From Gammaproteobacteria bacterium HGW-Gammaproteobacteria-15 (GTDB lineage Bacteria > Pseudomonadota > Gammaproteobacteria > Enterobacterales > Alteromonadaceae): a stretch of DNA of 64,000 nucleotides. Shown in pieces: positions 44,584 to 53,821 of the stretch. The notes under the pieces were generated by a model. That model was not told the origin of the DNA. It searched no databases and saw only the letters and a list, made by a program, of their open reading frames with translations. The stretch covers positions 811,237-875,236 of the forward strand of contig PGZF01000001.1 in NCBI GenBank assembly GCA_002840125.1, in the 5' to 3' direction. Each line of letters opens with the position of its first letter. Position 1 is the first letter of the stretch. The position numbers and the translations under genes are program-made.

Positions 44584-45648
44584 ATGCGCAAAATTATACA
44601 TATAGATATGGATTGTTTTTTTGCCGCTGTGGAAATGCGCGACAACCCGGCGCTGAAGCATATTCCTATTGCTATTGGTGGCTCACGCCAGGCCCGCGGC
44701 GTAATATCTACCTGCAACTATCCTGCCCGTGCTTATGGTGTGCGTTCAGCAATGCCAACCGGCCAGGCATTAAAGCTCTGCCCTCACTTAACCTTACTCA
44801 GTGGCAATATGGAAAAATATAGCGCGGCAAGCCGGCAGATCCGGGCTATTTTTGCCCGCTATACCGACAGCATAGAGCCATTGTCTTTAGATGAAGCCTA
44901 TCTGGATGTCACCGATTGCCCGCTGTTTCATGGCAGTGCCACCCGTATTGCTGAAGATATCCGCCGGAGTATTTTTATTGAAACCGGCCTTACCGCATCT
45001 GCCGGTGTGGCACCGAATAAGTTTCTGGCAAAAATTGCCAGCGATGAAAATAAACCCGATGGGTTATGTGTAATTACGCCTGATGACGTCAGCAGCTTCG
45101 TTAAAAAACTGCCGCTTAAACGCCTGCCGGGTGTGGGGGCAAAAACAGCCGAGCGCTTAAGTCAGTTGGGCTTAAACTACTGCGCCGATATCGCCAGCGC
45201 GCCGCTGCCTATACTGGTAAAACAGTTTGGCAGCCTGGCCGATAGTCTGTTAAAACGCAGCCAGGGTATTGATGAGCGGCCGGTATGCAGCCGCGAGCAG
45301 CGAAAATCGCTGGGGGTAGAACGCACGCTGGAGCACGATTTACTGCAATATACCGAGTGCGTAGAAACACTCAGCCAGCTGCTGCCACAGTTACAACGCC
45401 GGTTGGATCACTACAGCAACACCGCTGCAGGACGGCTGACGCCGATTCAGAAAGTGGGTATTAAACTGAAGTTCAGTGATTTTCGCCAGACTACCGTAGA
45501 AAAACAAGGCCAGCCATTACAGCTTGATAAACTGCTGCCACTACTGGATGAAGCCTGGCAACGGCGCCAGCAACAAGGGGTAAGATTAATTGGTTTACAA
45601 ATTGGCTTTAAAACTGCGGCTTTACAGCAACTGGCCTTGCCATTTTAA
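44584..45648 (+). CDS. dinB: DinB, DNA polymerase IV
   Basis: A 354-residue Y-family translesion polymerase. The catalytic residues lie in HIDMDCFFAAVEMRD and SLDEAYLDVT, with STCNYPARAYGVRSAMP between and the little-finger domain after about residue 240. The C-terminus ends QQLALPF, a fit to the beta-clamp-binding motif. A LexA box just upstream marks it as SOS-induced. It shares a bidirectional terminator with the csp gene. Confidence 0.97.
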   Translation: MRKIIHIDMDCFFAAVEMRDNPALKHIPIAIGGSRQARGVISTCNYPARAYGVRSAMPTGQALKLCPHLTLLSGNMEKYSAASRQIRAIFARYTDSIEPLSLDEAYLDVTDCPLFHGSATRIAEDIRRSIFIETGLTASAGVAPNKFLAKIASDENKPDGLCVITPDDVSSFVKKLPLKRLPGVGAKTAERLSQLGLNYCADIASAPLPILVKQFGSLADSLLKRSQGIDERPVCSREQRKSLGVERTLEHDLLQYTECVETLSQLLPQLQRRLDHYSNTAAGRLTPIQKVGIKLKFSDFRQTTVEKQGQPLQLDKLLPLLDEAWQRRQQQGVRLIGLQIGFKTAALQQLALPF

Positions 45649-45669
45649 TTAGCCCTCTGCAGATAACAG

Positions 45670-45691
45670 AAAACCGGCAAAAGCCGGTTTT
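45670..45691. terminator. Bidirectional terminator between dinB and the cold-shock gene
   Basis: AAAACCGGC-AAAA-GCCGGTTTT, a perfect 9-bp stem with a four-base loop between convergent genes; the A/T ends give U-tracts in both directions. Confidence 0.85.
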
Positions 45692-45709
45692 ATGCAAGCC
45701 TGGCCGGAA

Positions 45710-45922
45710 TTACCCGATAACAGTTACGTTCTCAGCTTGTGGGCCTTTTTGGCCTTCAGTTACTTCAAAAGTAACTTTCTGACCTTCAACTAAAGTTTTA
45801 CGGCCGGTACCGTTGATCGCACGGAAGTGAACGAAAACGTCCTTACCACCATCACGCTCCAGGAAACCGTAACCTTTTTCTTCGTTGAACCACTTAACTG
45901 AACCGGAAATTAACTGTGACAT
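45710..45922 (-). CDS. Cold-shock family protein (CspA-like)
   Basis: A 70-residue single cold-shock domain with RNP1 KGYGFL and RNP2 VFVHF, starting [15 protein letters not shown]. It binds single-stranded RNA and DNA as an RNA chaperone or transcription antiterminator. A 270-bp gap upstream could carry a long structured leader as in E. coli cspA; I could not confirm a cold box. Confidence 0.95.
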   Translation of the reverse strand: MSQLISGSVKWFNEEKGYGFLERDGGKDVFVHFRAINGTGRKTLVEGQKVTFEVTEGQKGPQAENVTVIG

Positions 45923-46193
45923 AACACTCTCTTACTTTAACTAAATTTGCCAGCTCGCTGGCGACTTAAATATAACCGGTCATCTCAGCTGACTCGTATA
46001 TATTTTCGCCCTCATTATCAGGTAAGCCATATAAGGGGTCAATAACCTTGCCTGCCGCACAGAAAATATTTTCTGCTTTGACCGTACCAGCAGCGTGAGC
46101 CACGTTACTGATAACCCTGTTGTTGTCAGCATTACTGAACAACAACAATTTTAGTGTAGCAGCAATACTGCTGAAAAAATAATCAGCACTAAT

Positions 46194-47504
46194 TTATTTT
46201 TGCCTGCGCCTTACCGGTGCCAAACCATCGTCACCGCCTTCGAAAAACTGCGGTTTGTTTTTCACTACCGGCTTAACCGTTTTTGCTTTAGTTTTGCCCT
46301 GCACAGCCTGTTTACCGGCTACAGCTTTAACTGCCGCTTTTGCCACTTTAGGCTTACCATCAAATTTGGCGGCGAGCCCTTCTACTTCGCTAAAAGTGGT
46401 AGGCTGGCGTAAAAAGGCTTCAATCCGCTCCAGTGCAGCAATATCTTTTGGCCCAACCAATGAAATGGCCTGACCTTTGGCGCCTGCACGGCCGGTACGG
46501 CCAATACGGTGCACATATTCTTCGGCATGCTTGGGTAAGTCGAAGTTAATCACGTGCGATACCTGCAATAAATCCAGACCTCGCGAGGCTAAGTCAGTCG
46601 TTACCAGTACCTGATGTTTACCGGTCGCAAAAGCCTGCATTACTGCGTTACGGCTGCTTTGCGTTAATTTTCCGCTTAACCCCACAGCGCTGCGGCCAAG
46701 CTGCTCACATAACAGCGCTAAGCGTTCGGCATCTTCGCGCGTGGCGGTAAAAATAATCAGTTGCTTAATATCATCCTGCTGTAAAAAGTGCTGCAGTAGC
46801 ACTTCTTTGTGTGTCAGATGATCGGCCAGATAAAACCGCTGGCTGATATCCTGATGCTGTTGATGCGAGGCCCCAACAGCAACACGGTATGGGTTTTTCA
46901 GCAATGCCAGCGTTAGTTCATCAACTTCTGCATGATCCAGCGTGGCTGAAAATAGCAATGTCTGGCGCAAACGGTGATCTGCAGCTTTATTGATCACTGT
47001 TAGCTGCGGCATAAAGCCTAAATCCAGCATCCGATCCGCTTCGTCGAGGATCAGCATTTCCAGGCCATTAATAAATACTGATTTATGCTCAAGATGATCA
47101 ACAAAACGGCCCGGCGTGGCGACAATAATGTTCGGCTCGCGTTTGAGCAGCTTTTCCTGATCGTTAAAGTTTTCACCGCCTACGATCAACGCTGACGTTA
47201 ACGGAGTATTAGACACAAACAAGCGCAACTGCGCATATACCTGTTTGGCTAATTCACGTGTCGGTGCCAGTATCAGCGCCCGCGCGTCACGCTTGGACAA
47301 CGGCCGGCTTTTTAGCAGGCGTTGCATCATTGGCAACAAATAGGCCAGCGTTTTACCTGAACCGGTTTGCGATGACACTATCAAATCACGGCCAACCATC
47401 ACAGCAGGAATAGCCTCCTGCTGAATTTCAGTTGGCTTAACAAAGCCCAGATGCTGTACCGAACGCATTAGCCGCGGATCAAGCGATAAATCATTAAATG
47501 GCAA
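46194..47504 (-). CDS. DEAD-box RNA helicase
   Basis: A 436-residue ATP-dependent RNA helicase. Motifs in order are Q motif (GFVKPTEIQQEAIP), I SSQTGSGKT, Ia PTRELAKQV, Ib TPGRFVDHL, II DEAD, III SAT, V TTDLASRGLDL, VI HRIGRTGRAG. A Lys/Ala/Val-rich basic tail (about 375-436) likely binds RNA. It is closest to SrmB/RhlE-type enzymes of ribosome assembly or RNA decay, but I cannot choose between them. It is monocistronic. Confidence 0.93.
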   Translation of the reverse strand: MPFNDLSLDPRLMRSVQHLGFVKPTEIQQEAIPAVMVGRDLIVSSQTGSGKTLAYLLPMMQRLLKSRPLSKRDARALILAPTRELAKQVYAQLRLFVSNTPLTSALIVGGENFNDQEKLLKREPNIIVATPGRFVDHLEHKSVFINGLEMLILDEADRMLDLGFMPQLTVINKAADHRLRQTLLFSATLDHAEVDELTLALLKNPYRVAVGASHQQHQDISQRFYLADHLTHKEVLLQHFLQQDDIKQLIIFTATREDAERLALLCEQLGRSAVGLSGKLTQSSRNAVMQAFATGKHQVLVTTDLASRGLDLLQVSHVINFDLPKHAEEYVHRIGRTGRAGAKGQAISLVGPKDIAALERIEAFLRQPTTFSEVEGLAAKFDGKPKVAKAAVKAVAGKQAVQGKTKAKTVKPVVKNKPQFFEGGDDGLAPVRRRQK

Positions 47505-47650
47505 AGTGAACCTCTTAAACCTTAAATTACCGCTATATAATACCCGAAGCTGGCAAATTGAGTTAGTTTGATTTCTTAACTGACAGCCTTTACGCTACTA
47601 TAAGCGCAATAAGACCACCGCTAAAAAGCATTGAATGATCAGGGCACACC

Positions 47651-48184
47651 ATGAGTAATGCACTAAAAGAACAACTATTAAAAGCTGGCCTGGCTGATGC
47701 CAAAAAGCTGAAAGCTGTAAAAAAAGAGAAGCACCAGCAAAAAGTTCAGGCTGGAAAAAACCAGAAAATAGTCAACGAAGCCAGTGTGCTGGCAGAGCAA
47801 ACGCGCCAGCAACAGATAGAGCGTGACCGTGTTTTAAACCAGCAAAAACAAGCCGCACTGCAACAAAAAGCCATTGCCGCCCAGGTAAAACAGCTTATCA
47901 GTAACAACACCATTAAAGCTCAGGGTGAAGTAGCCTATAACTTTACCGATGGTAAGCTGGTTAAACGGCTGTATGTGAATAACAAACTGCATGACGAGCT
48001 AAGCCGTGGCCTGTTAGCCATTGCAAAGCAGGATGAGCAGTATTATCTGGTGCCAGCCGCTGTTGCCGAAAAAATTAAGCAACGCCAGAGCAACAGTATT
48101 ATTGTGCTGAATGTGAAGCAACAGCAGGTCGACGAAGACGACCCCTACGCCGATTTTAAAATTCCTGATGATTTAATGTGGTAA
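47651..48184 (+). CDS. DUF2058 family protein (YaiL-like)
   Basis: A 177-residue protein with a long Lys/Gln/Glu-rich N-terminal coiled coil (about 5-85; LKEQLLKAGLADAKKLKAVKKEKHQ split by charged repeats) and a C-terminal DUF2058 core (YNFTDGKLVKRLYVN ... IIVLN). The family is linked to nucleoprotein or ribosome association, without a defined role. An acidic DEDDPYADFKIPDDLMW tail is typical. Confidence 0.87.
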   Translation: MSNALKEQLLKAGLADAKKLKAVKKEKHQQKVQAGKNQKIVNEASVLAEQTRQQQIERDRVLNQQKQAALQQKAIAAQVKQLISNNTIKAQGEVAYNFTDGKLVKRLYVNNKLHDELSRGLLAIAKQDEQYYLVPAAVAEKIKQRQSNSIIVLNVKQQQVDEDDPYADFKIPDDLMW

Positions 48185-48217
48185 ATCCCGCTTAGCCTTA
48201 GTAAGCAGAAGGTACAG

Positions 48218-48727
48218 ATGAAGACCCAATTGGTGTTAGCCAGCGTTGGTGAAATGCTGCAACTACAACACTGGTTTAGCAACGCAGAGCAACAACAAAG
48301 CTGGGGCGGTGATAACTTTGATTATCCGTGCACCGAGCTGCGTTTTCTGCAACTGCTATGCCGGCCAGGAGCGCAAAGCTTTAGCTTAGTTGATAGCGAT
48401 AACAATACCGTGCTGGGCTTTGGCCAGATATGTGACCGCTTTGCTTGTCATCATCTGGCCCGGCTGGTTATTCACCCGCAGCAACGCGGTAAAGGCCTGG
48501 CTAAGACGTTGATTAGTGAGCTGATTATTCAGGCGCTAAGCCAACAACGCCGCAACATATCGCTGTATGTACACCGGCACAATAGTGTTGCGGTGCAATG
48601 TTATACCAGCATGGGGTTTGAGATTTGTCCGCCGCCGGAGGCAGAAAACTCCCGCTTGCATTTTATGACGCTAGCGGCAGACGACGCGATAACCCGTGTC
48701 AACCGCTATCTGCAACAACAAAGCTAA
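48218..48727 (+). CDS. GNAT family N-acetyltransferase
   Basis: A 169-residue GNAT enzyme with the acetyl-CoA-binding block LARLVIHPQQRGKGLAKTLI (Q/R-x-x-G-x-G/A) and the C-terminal LYVHRHNSVAVQCYTSMGFE. The substrate is unknown. It is convergent with the methyltransferase gene; the stops overlap by four bases. Confidence 0.87.
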   Translation: MKTQLVLASVGEMLQLQHWFSNAEQQQSWGGDNFDYPCTELRFLQLLCRPGAQSFSLVDSDNNTVLGFGQICDRFACHHLARLVIHPQQRGKGLAKTLISELIIQALSQQRRNISLYVHRHNSVAVQCYTSMGFEICPPPEAENSRLHFMTLAADDAITRVNRYLQQQS

Positions 48728-49458
48728 TCTGAGCGTTGTCTGGCGCTGACGCCTTTCACCTGTTGAGCAAAGGCGGGGCTTAATTGCCACTTTGGCTTGA
48801 TCGGCGTCAGCGGCAACTCGCGTTTACGGGCTACCAGCAAATAGGCGGCACCAAAGTAATTCAGATACTGCTCATTACACAGTTGCCAGCGAGTTGCTTT
48901 ATACTCTTTTGCCAGCATGGCTGAGCAAAAAAAACGCTGCTCTGACAGGACTTCAAAACCAATAAGATGCAGCCAGTCTTTAATGCGTGATGCGCTGAAA
49001 AACCGGCCCTGCCACGGATATTTCTGCGCCAGCCCCGGCAACCATTTTAAAAAACCGACAGCGCTGTATGGATTAATACCGCTGAGCAGTAAATAACCAT
49101 CCGGCACCAGCACCCGGTGCGCCTCACGTACCACATGATGCGGATCTGCAGTGTATTCTAGGCAATGGCTTAACAGCACTGCGTCTACGCTGTTTTCAAT
49201 AACAGGCAACGCATCTGCTTCAGCCAGCATCATGGCTTGCGGGCAATAGCGGCCGACACCGATATGGTGCTGGATTTTGCAGTTGCTGGTGTCCAGTTGG
49301 CAGCTCAGATCACCGACTTTAAGCATGTAGTAACCAAAAAGCTGCTGCCACCAGGGCTGCAACTGACCGGATATAGCCTCAGACAGCGCCAGTCCTTGCG
49401 TAAACTGCCGCCAGTCAGACGGTGAAGTACGGTCTTTTTCGCTCAGTGCCGGTTTCAT
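48724..49458 (-). CDS. Class I SAM-dependent methyltransferase
   Basis: A 244-residue methyltransferase, probably the YafS-type neighbour of gloB. It has a weak motif I region (HHIGVGRYCPQAMMLAEADALP), VDAVLLSHCLEYTADPHHVVREAHRVLVPDGYLLLSGINPYS in pieces, and a C-terminal helical part. The divergent arrangement with gloB is conserved in gammaproteobacteria. The substrate is unknown. Confidence 0.82.
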   Translation of the reverse strand: MKPALSEKDRTSPSDWRQFTQGLALSEAISGQLQPWWQQLFGYYMLKVGDLSCQLDTSNCKIQHHIGVGRYCPQAMMLAEADALPVIENSVDAVLLSHCLEYTADPHHVVREAHRVLVPDGYLLLSGINPYSAVGFLKWLPGLAQKYPWQGRFFSASRIKDWLHLIGFEVLSEQRFFCSAMLAKEYKATRWQLCNEQYLNYFGAAYLLVARKRELPLTPIKPKWQLSPAFAQQVKGVSARQRSD

Positions 49459-49497
49459 GTTAAATTAACAGCCGGATTTATTAAGGTGGTTGTCATT

Positions 49498-50265
49498 ATG
49501 TATCAGATCACTCCAGTAGCGGCATTTGAGGATAACTATATTTGGGTGTTATGTCAGCAAGACAACCCCAGTTGCATTGTAGTTGACCCCGGCGACGCGG
49601 GCCCGGTTTTAGCATTTTTACAGCAACAGCAAAAAATACCGGCGGCAATACTTGTTACACATCATCATGCTGACCACACTGGCGGCATTACGGAACTACA
49701 GCAGCACTTTCCAGATGTCAGAGTGATAGGCCCGGCTATGGAACATAGCCGGATCCCGCAGCTTACAGAAACTGTGAGCGACAATCAGTTGGTTGTCATT
49801 CCGCAATTAGAGCTTACTTTTGCTGTCATCGCTTTGCCCGGCCATACTCTGGGCCATATTGCGTTTTATTCAGCACCCGTTTTGTTTTCTGGTGATACTC
49901 TGTTCAGCGCAGGTTGTGGCAGGCTGTTTGAAGGCAGCCCGCAACAAATGTGGCAATCGCTGCAGAAGTTGCTGGCTTTACCCGACAGTACCCAGATTTA
50001 CTGTACCCACGAGTACACCCTGGCTAACTTAAAATTTGCTTTAACTGTGGAACCAGATAACGAGGCGCTACTCGAATACACGCAACGTTGTCATGATTTA
50101 CGTTTGGCAAAACAGCCAACCTTGCCTGCAGAGTTAGCAAAAGAGAAACAAATTAATCCATTTTTACGCTGTAATAACAAAAACCTACAGCAGAAATGGC
50201 AAAAAGATAGCGCCTTGGCGCTGTTTAGCTGGTTAAGAGCCAGTAAGGACCAGTTTAAAAGCTGA
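49498..50265 (+). CDS. gloB: GloB, hydroxyacylglutathione hydrolase (glyoxalase II)
   Basis: A 255-residue zinc hydrolase that splits S-D-lactoylglutathione. The metallo-beta-lactamase signature THHHADHTGG (about residue 55), GHTLGHIAFYS, FSGDTLFSAGCGRLFEG and TYCTHEYTLANL-like IYCTHEYTLANL supply the metal ligands. The HAGH C-terminal segment ends in PFLRC. The start MYQITPVAAF at 49498 fits the family. Upstream of mltD, as in E. coli. Confidence 0.95.
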   Translation: MYQITPVAAFEDNYIWVLCQQDNPSCIVVDPGDAGPVLAFLQQQQKIPAAILVTHHHADHTGGITELQQHFPDVRVIGPAMEHSRIPQLTETVSDNQLVVIPQLELTFAVIALPGHTLGHIAFYSAPVLFSGDTLFSAGCGRLFEGSPQQMWQSLQKLLALPDSTQIYCTHEYTLANLKFALTVEPDNEALLEYTQRCHDLRLAKQPTLPAELAKEKQINPFLRCNNKNLQQKWQKDSALALFSWLRASKDQFKS

Positions 50266-50306
50266 CTTGCATTCAGTGACCGAACAGGTAACATTCGATT
50301 TTTTAC

Positions 50307-51926
50307 ATGTGGAACAAAATAATGCTGAGAAGATTATCTGCCCTGGCTGGAGCCATGATCCTTGCAGGATGTGTTAGCACCGATAGCACTGACAAAACTA
50401 ACATACCTCCTGTAGTAAAAGCCCCACAAACCAAGCCGGCAGATTTTCATAAGCACGCCGCCAGCGCTGAGCAAATAGCCAATCGTTTATGGAGTGCAGG
50501 CCAGCCGTCGGGTAACGACATTATTGAACTTGATGCCACAGAATTAGAAGATTTATGGCAGCGTATTCAGTTACAGATGAGCTTTAACGTGCCGCAAACC
50601 CGGCCCATTGTCGAACAACGTAACTTTTACAGCAGCCATCAGGCTTATCTGGACAGAGTAGCCAGCCGGGCCCAGCCGTTTTTATTCCATATCGTGCAAG
50701 AGTTGGAAAAACGCCAGATGCCATTGGAGCTGGCACTATTGCCTATTGTAGAAAGCGCGTTTGATCCCTTTGCTTACTCACACGCTGCCGCTTCTGGTAT
50801 GTGGCAATTTATGCCTGCTACCGGCAAGCGTTTTGGTTTAAAACAAAACTTCTGGTATGACGGCCGCCGCGATGTAGTGGCGTCTACCCGCGCAGCGTTA
50901 GATTACCTGCAATATCTGCACGACAAACTCGAAGGTGACTGGCTCAACGCGATTGCAGCGTATAATTCTGGTGAAGGCCGGATCCTGGCGGCCATTAAAC
51001 GTAATAAGCAAAAGCGTTTACCCACCGATTTCTGGTCGTTAGATTTACCGTCCGAAACTACGGCTTATGTGCCTAAGTTACTGGCTCTGGTAGATATTCT
51101 GAAGCGTCCGGACGACTTTGATATAGTCTGGAAGTTTATTGCCAATGAACCGAAAATAGATGTTGTAGAACTGAGCAACCAAATTGACCTGACAATAGCT
51201 GCCGAGATGGCAGGATTAAGCATGGCAGAGTTACAGGCACTCAACCCTGGCTTTAGCCAATGGGCGACAGATCCTGACGGCCCACACCATTTAGTATTGC
51301 CCGTAAACCAGGTAGATACTTTCCGGCAGAAACTGGCGCAAACGCCAAGCAAAGACTTACTGCGCTGGAAAGGCTACACCGTAGCCAAAGGTGATACTTT
51401 GGGTAAAATAGCTCAAAAGCATGGCACTAATATCAGTGCCATTCAGCGCATAAATAAGTTGGATGGCAGCAATATTCGTCTTGGCCAGCATTTGCTGTTA
51501 CCGGTATCTTCCGGCGATGAAGCAAATTACAACCTAAGCCAGGTAGCCCAGGTACAGCAACAACAAGCCAATAGCGGTACTAAGCTGGAATATACGGTTA
51601 AAGATGGTGATACCTTGTGGGACATCAGCCGTGAGCACAAAGTGACAGTAGCAGACCTGACTAAGTGGAATACGTTAACGCAACGCTCTACCCTTAAGCC
51701 AGGCCAGACGCTGGCGATATGGCAACCAGCCACAGCAACAGGTAACACCGCAGGCATATCCCGCACCGTTACCTACAAGGTGCGTAAAGGTGACTCCCTG
51801 GCCAGAATTGCCCAGCGTTTCAGCGTTTCAGTGTCTGACATTGTAAAGTGGAACAATATTAATACCGGTAACTACCTGCAACCAGGCCAACAGCTAAAAC
51901 TGATGGTGAGTATGACGCAGGTATAA
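50307..51926 (+). CDS. mltD: MltD, membrane-bound lytic transglycosylase D with three LysM domains
   Basis: A 539-residue lipoprotein (LAGAMILAGC; the ATG at 50322 may be the real start). An SLT domain follows (about 125-260), with the catalytic glutamate in LLPIVESAFDPFA and with ASGMWQFMPATG and AIAAYNSGEGRI. Three LysM peptidoglycan-binding repeats lie in the last 200 residues, each starting YTVAKGDTL, YTVKDGDTL and YKVRKGDSL. It cuts glycan strands in the periplasm. Confidence 0.95.
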   Translation: MWNKIMLRRLSALAGAMILAGCVSTDSTDKTNIPPVVKAPQTKPADFHKHAASAEQIANRLWSAGQPSGNDIIELDATELEDLWQRIQLQMSFNVPQTRPIVEQRNFYSSHQAYLDRVASRAQPFLFHIVQELEKRQMPLELALLPIVESAFDPFAYSHAAASGMWQFMPATGKRFGLKQNFWYDGRRDVVASTRAALDYLQYLHDKLEGDWLNAIAAYNSGEGRILAAIKRNKQKRLPTDFWSLDLPSETTAYVPKLLALVDILKRPDDFDIVWKFIANEPKIDVVELSNQIDLTIAAEMAGLSMAELQALNPGFSQWATDPDGPHHLVLPVNQVDTFRQKLAQTPSKDLLRWKGYTVAKGDTLGKIAQKHGTNISAIQRINKLDGSNIRLGQHLLLPVSSGDEANYNLSQVAQVQQQQANSGTKLEYTVKDGDTLWDISREHKVTVADLTKWNTLTQRSTLKPGQTLAIWQPATATGNTAGISRTVTYKVRKGDSLARIAQRFSVSVSDIVKWNNINTGNYLQPGQQLKLMVSMTQV

Positions 51927-51947
51927 ACCGCTAACGGGGCTATCGCC

Positions 51948-52430
51948 ATGAAATTGCCATACCTGCTGCTATGTACAGCATTACTGTTCACGCCACTGAG
52001 CCAGGCACAGTTTGATATCAGTGGTGAAGGAAAAGTAACGCTTACCAACAACAGCAGCCAGACATTCGATTTCGGTTTTAGCTACTTTCGCCAGGATGGT
52101 ACCTACCGCTTCATTGTTGGCCGTCAAAGCCTTAACGTACCATCCGTACCGCAGAAATATTCCATTGCTGTCATTCTGCAAGGCAACAGCCACGTCTGGG
52201 TACCCGATTTTATTAACGACCCAATTAGCAGTTTTGAACTACAACTGGAGCAATACTCCATCAAGTTGTTTGCTGATCCGCAGGCAGTAAATGCACCGGG
52301 AAACTTTGTGCTGCAGCTGAATGGTGAAACCTATTATTTTAATCGCGGCCCCGGCCAGATAAATTTTTATTTTACTGAAACCGGCATCCGCGATGTAAGG
52401 ATAGAGGGTATGTTTAAACCGCGTAAATAG
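51948..52430 (+). CDS. Exported hypothetical protein
   Basis: A 160-residue protein that I do not recognise. It has a Sec signal peptide (LLLCTALLFTPLSQA, cleavage near residue 20) and a mature, beta-rich body of about 140 residues with no cysteines. It lies 21 bp behind mltD, so it is probably in the same transcript and may act in the envelope. A terminator follows immediately. Confidence 0.75.
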   Translation: MKLPYLLLCTALLFTPLSQAQFDISGEGKVTLTNNSSQTFDFGFSYFRQDGTYRFIVGRQSLNVPSVPQKYSIAVILQGNSHVWVPDFINDPISSFELQLEQYSIKLFADPQAVNAPGNFVLQLNGETYYFNRGPGQINFYFTETGIRDVRIEGMFKPRK

Positions 52431-52452
52431 CCTGGTTAATCAGGCTCTTTTT
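52429..52452 (+). terminator. Terminator behind the mltD unit
   Basis: AGCCTG-GTTAAT-CAGGCT followed by CTTTTT, immediately at the stop codon. The loop overlaps the stop of the convergent small gene. Confidence 0.7.
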
Positions 52453-52648
52453 GTAGCTGCAACGCAGAAACAGTTCCGGATGCTATACACAATAAAGGCG
52501 CTAGTAAGGTTAAAAACCAGCCTGCCTGTAAACCAATATCATGCCACCAGGCGTAACAAGCCGCCGTTAGCTGAAATATAATGCCGAACAAGCCAGCATA
52601 AACTAAAGCACGGTTAAGCGGCCTTTTGGGTAGAGAAAACACTTTCAT
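52436..52648 (-). CDS. Small two-helix membrane protein
   Basis: A 70-residue protein with two hydrophobic segments (ALVYAGLFGIIFQLTAACYAW and WFLTLLAPLLCIASGTVSAL) and a basic N-terminus. No family recognised. It sits between the mltD unit and cheV, 37 bp downstream of cheV on the same strand. It is moderately likely to be real, given a full frame and membrane-protein composition. Confidence 0.55.
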   Translation of the reverse strand: MKVFSLPKRPLNRALVYAGLFGIIFQLTAACYAWWHDIGLQAGWFLTLLAPLLCIASGTVSALQLQKEPD

Positions 52649-52685
52649 TTTAATACCTGTTTACTTCTGCAATGCTGCATCAGCT

Positions 52686-53612
52686 TTAATCTGTCTGCAT
52701 CCACTTTTGCACTGCAGACACCAGCTCGTCCGGGTGAAACTTAGCAATAAACTGATCTGCACCCACTTTTTTTACCATCGCTTCATTAAACACACCGCTA
52801 AGTGAGGAGTGCAACACCACATGCATTTGCCGCAGTGCCGGATTAGCTTTTATTTCTGCCGTCAGGGTGTAGCCATCCATTTCTGGCATTTCGATATCAG
52901 AAATCAGCAATGGCACTTTTGTTGAAATATCGCCACCCAATTCTGCTGCCTTGGCTATCAGCCAGTCCAGTGCCAGTTTACCGTCGTTGACCAGTTCAAC
53001 CTGAATACCGATTGACGTCAGCGCCCGCTTAACCTGATTACGTGCCACAGCGGAGTCATCAGCTACCAGCACAATCAAATCTTTGAAATTACGCTCTGTG
53101 GCTTTTACTTTTATATCTTCACTGACTTCTTCGTTAACCGGTGTTATTTCTGCAAAGACTTTTTCTACATCAATAATTTGCACCAGCTTACCGTCAATTT
53201 GCGTAACAGCTGTCAGATAATGGCCTGCGCCCGCACCTTTGGGTGGTGGCATGATCTGATCCCAGTTTGTGTTAACGATGCGGTCCACACTGCTGACCAA
53301 AAAACCCTGAGTATGGCGGTTGTATTCGGTTACCAGCACATAAGCGGTAGATAAATCCTCAATACGTTTACCGCCGGTGGCCTCGCTTAAATCAATTACC
53401 ATCACCGGTACACCGCGTAAGTGCGCTATACCACGCACATGCGGGCTGGAACCTGGCATTTCTGTCAGCTCAGGGCATTGCAGCACTTCGCGCACCTTAA
53501 ACACGTTTATGCCAAACGGCTGGGGGCCATACAAACGAAACAACAACAATTCCAGCCGGTTGTTACCTACCAGATTTGTCCGCTGATTCACTGCGGCCAT
53601 TAGTTTGCTCAT
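52686..53612 (-). CDS. cheV: CheV-type chemotaxis coupling protein
   Basis: A 308-residue protein. The N-terminal CheW domain (about 15-165) has FGINVFKVREVLQCPELTEMPG split across its core. The C-terminal receiver domain (about 180-305) has the phosphoacceptor aspartate in LLISDIEMPEMDGYTL, with VLVADDSAVARNQV and a conserved lysine in QFIAKFHPDEL. It couples chemoreceptors to CheA and adapts the signal. It is isolated from other che genes. Confidence 0.94.
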   Translation of the reverse strand: MSKLMAAVNQRTNLVGNNRLELLLFRLYGPQPFGINVFKVREVLQCPELTEMPGSSPHVRGIAHLRGVPVMVIDLSEATGGKRIEDLSTAYVLVTEYNRHTQGFLVSSVDRIVNTNWDQIMPPPKGAGAGHYLTAVTQIDGKLVQIIDVEKVFAEITPVNEEVSEDIKVKATERNFKDLIVLVADDSAVARNQVKRALTSIGIQVELVNDGKLALDWLIAKAAELGGDISTKVPLLISDIEMPEMDGYTLTAEIKANPALRQMHVVLHSSLSGVFNEAMVKKVGADQFIAKFHPDELVSAVQKWMQTD

Positions 53613-53777
53613 AATTTTGTACCTCTTGGGCTTTATCAGCCACTGCGCGGTTAATACTAAACATGCGCTACTACAGCATGTTGCTGCCAGCTAAGCAATG
53701 CAGACTTGTATCAGGAAGATAGAAATTTGTATAAGCATAGGCGAAGATAGCTAATCGTCTAGCGAAACAGATGAAAT

Positions 53778-53808
53778 GCTGCTGCCGTTATTATATCGCG
53801 GCAGCAGC
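53778..53808 (-). terminator. Hairpin behind maiA
   Basis: A perfect 10-bp stem, GCTGCTGCCG / CGGCAGCAGC, with an 11-base AT-rich loop, 14 bp beyond the maiA stop. The U-tract is poor (ATTTC), so it may be an mRNA 3' stabiliser or a weak terminator of the tyrosine operon. Confidence 0.55.
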
Positions 53809-53821
53809 TTATTATGCTGAG

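Noticed and set aside
45966-46148. 60-residue minus-strand frame upstream of the cold-shock gene
   Set aside because: It starts with a run of TTG codons, has no clear ribosome site and no recognisable family; it is more likely leader or spacer.
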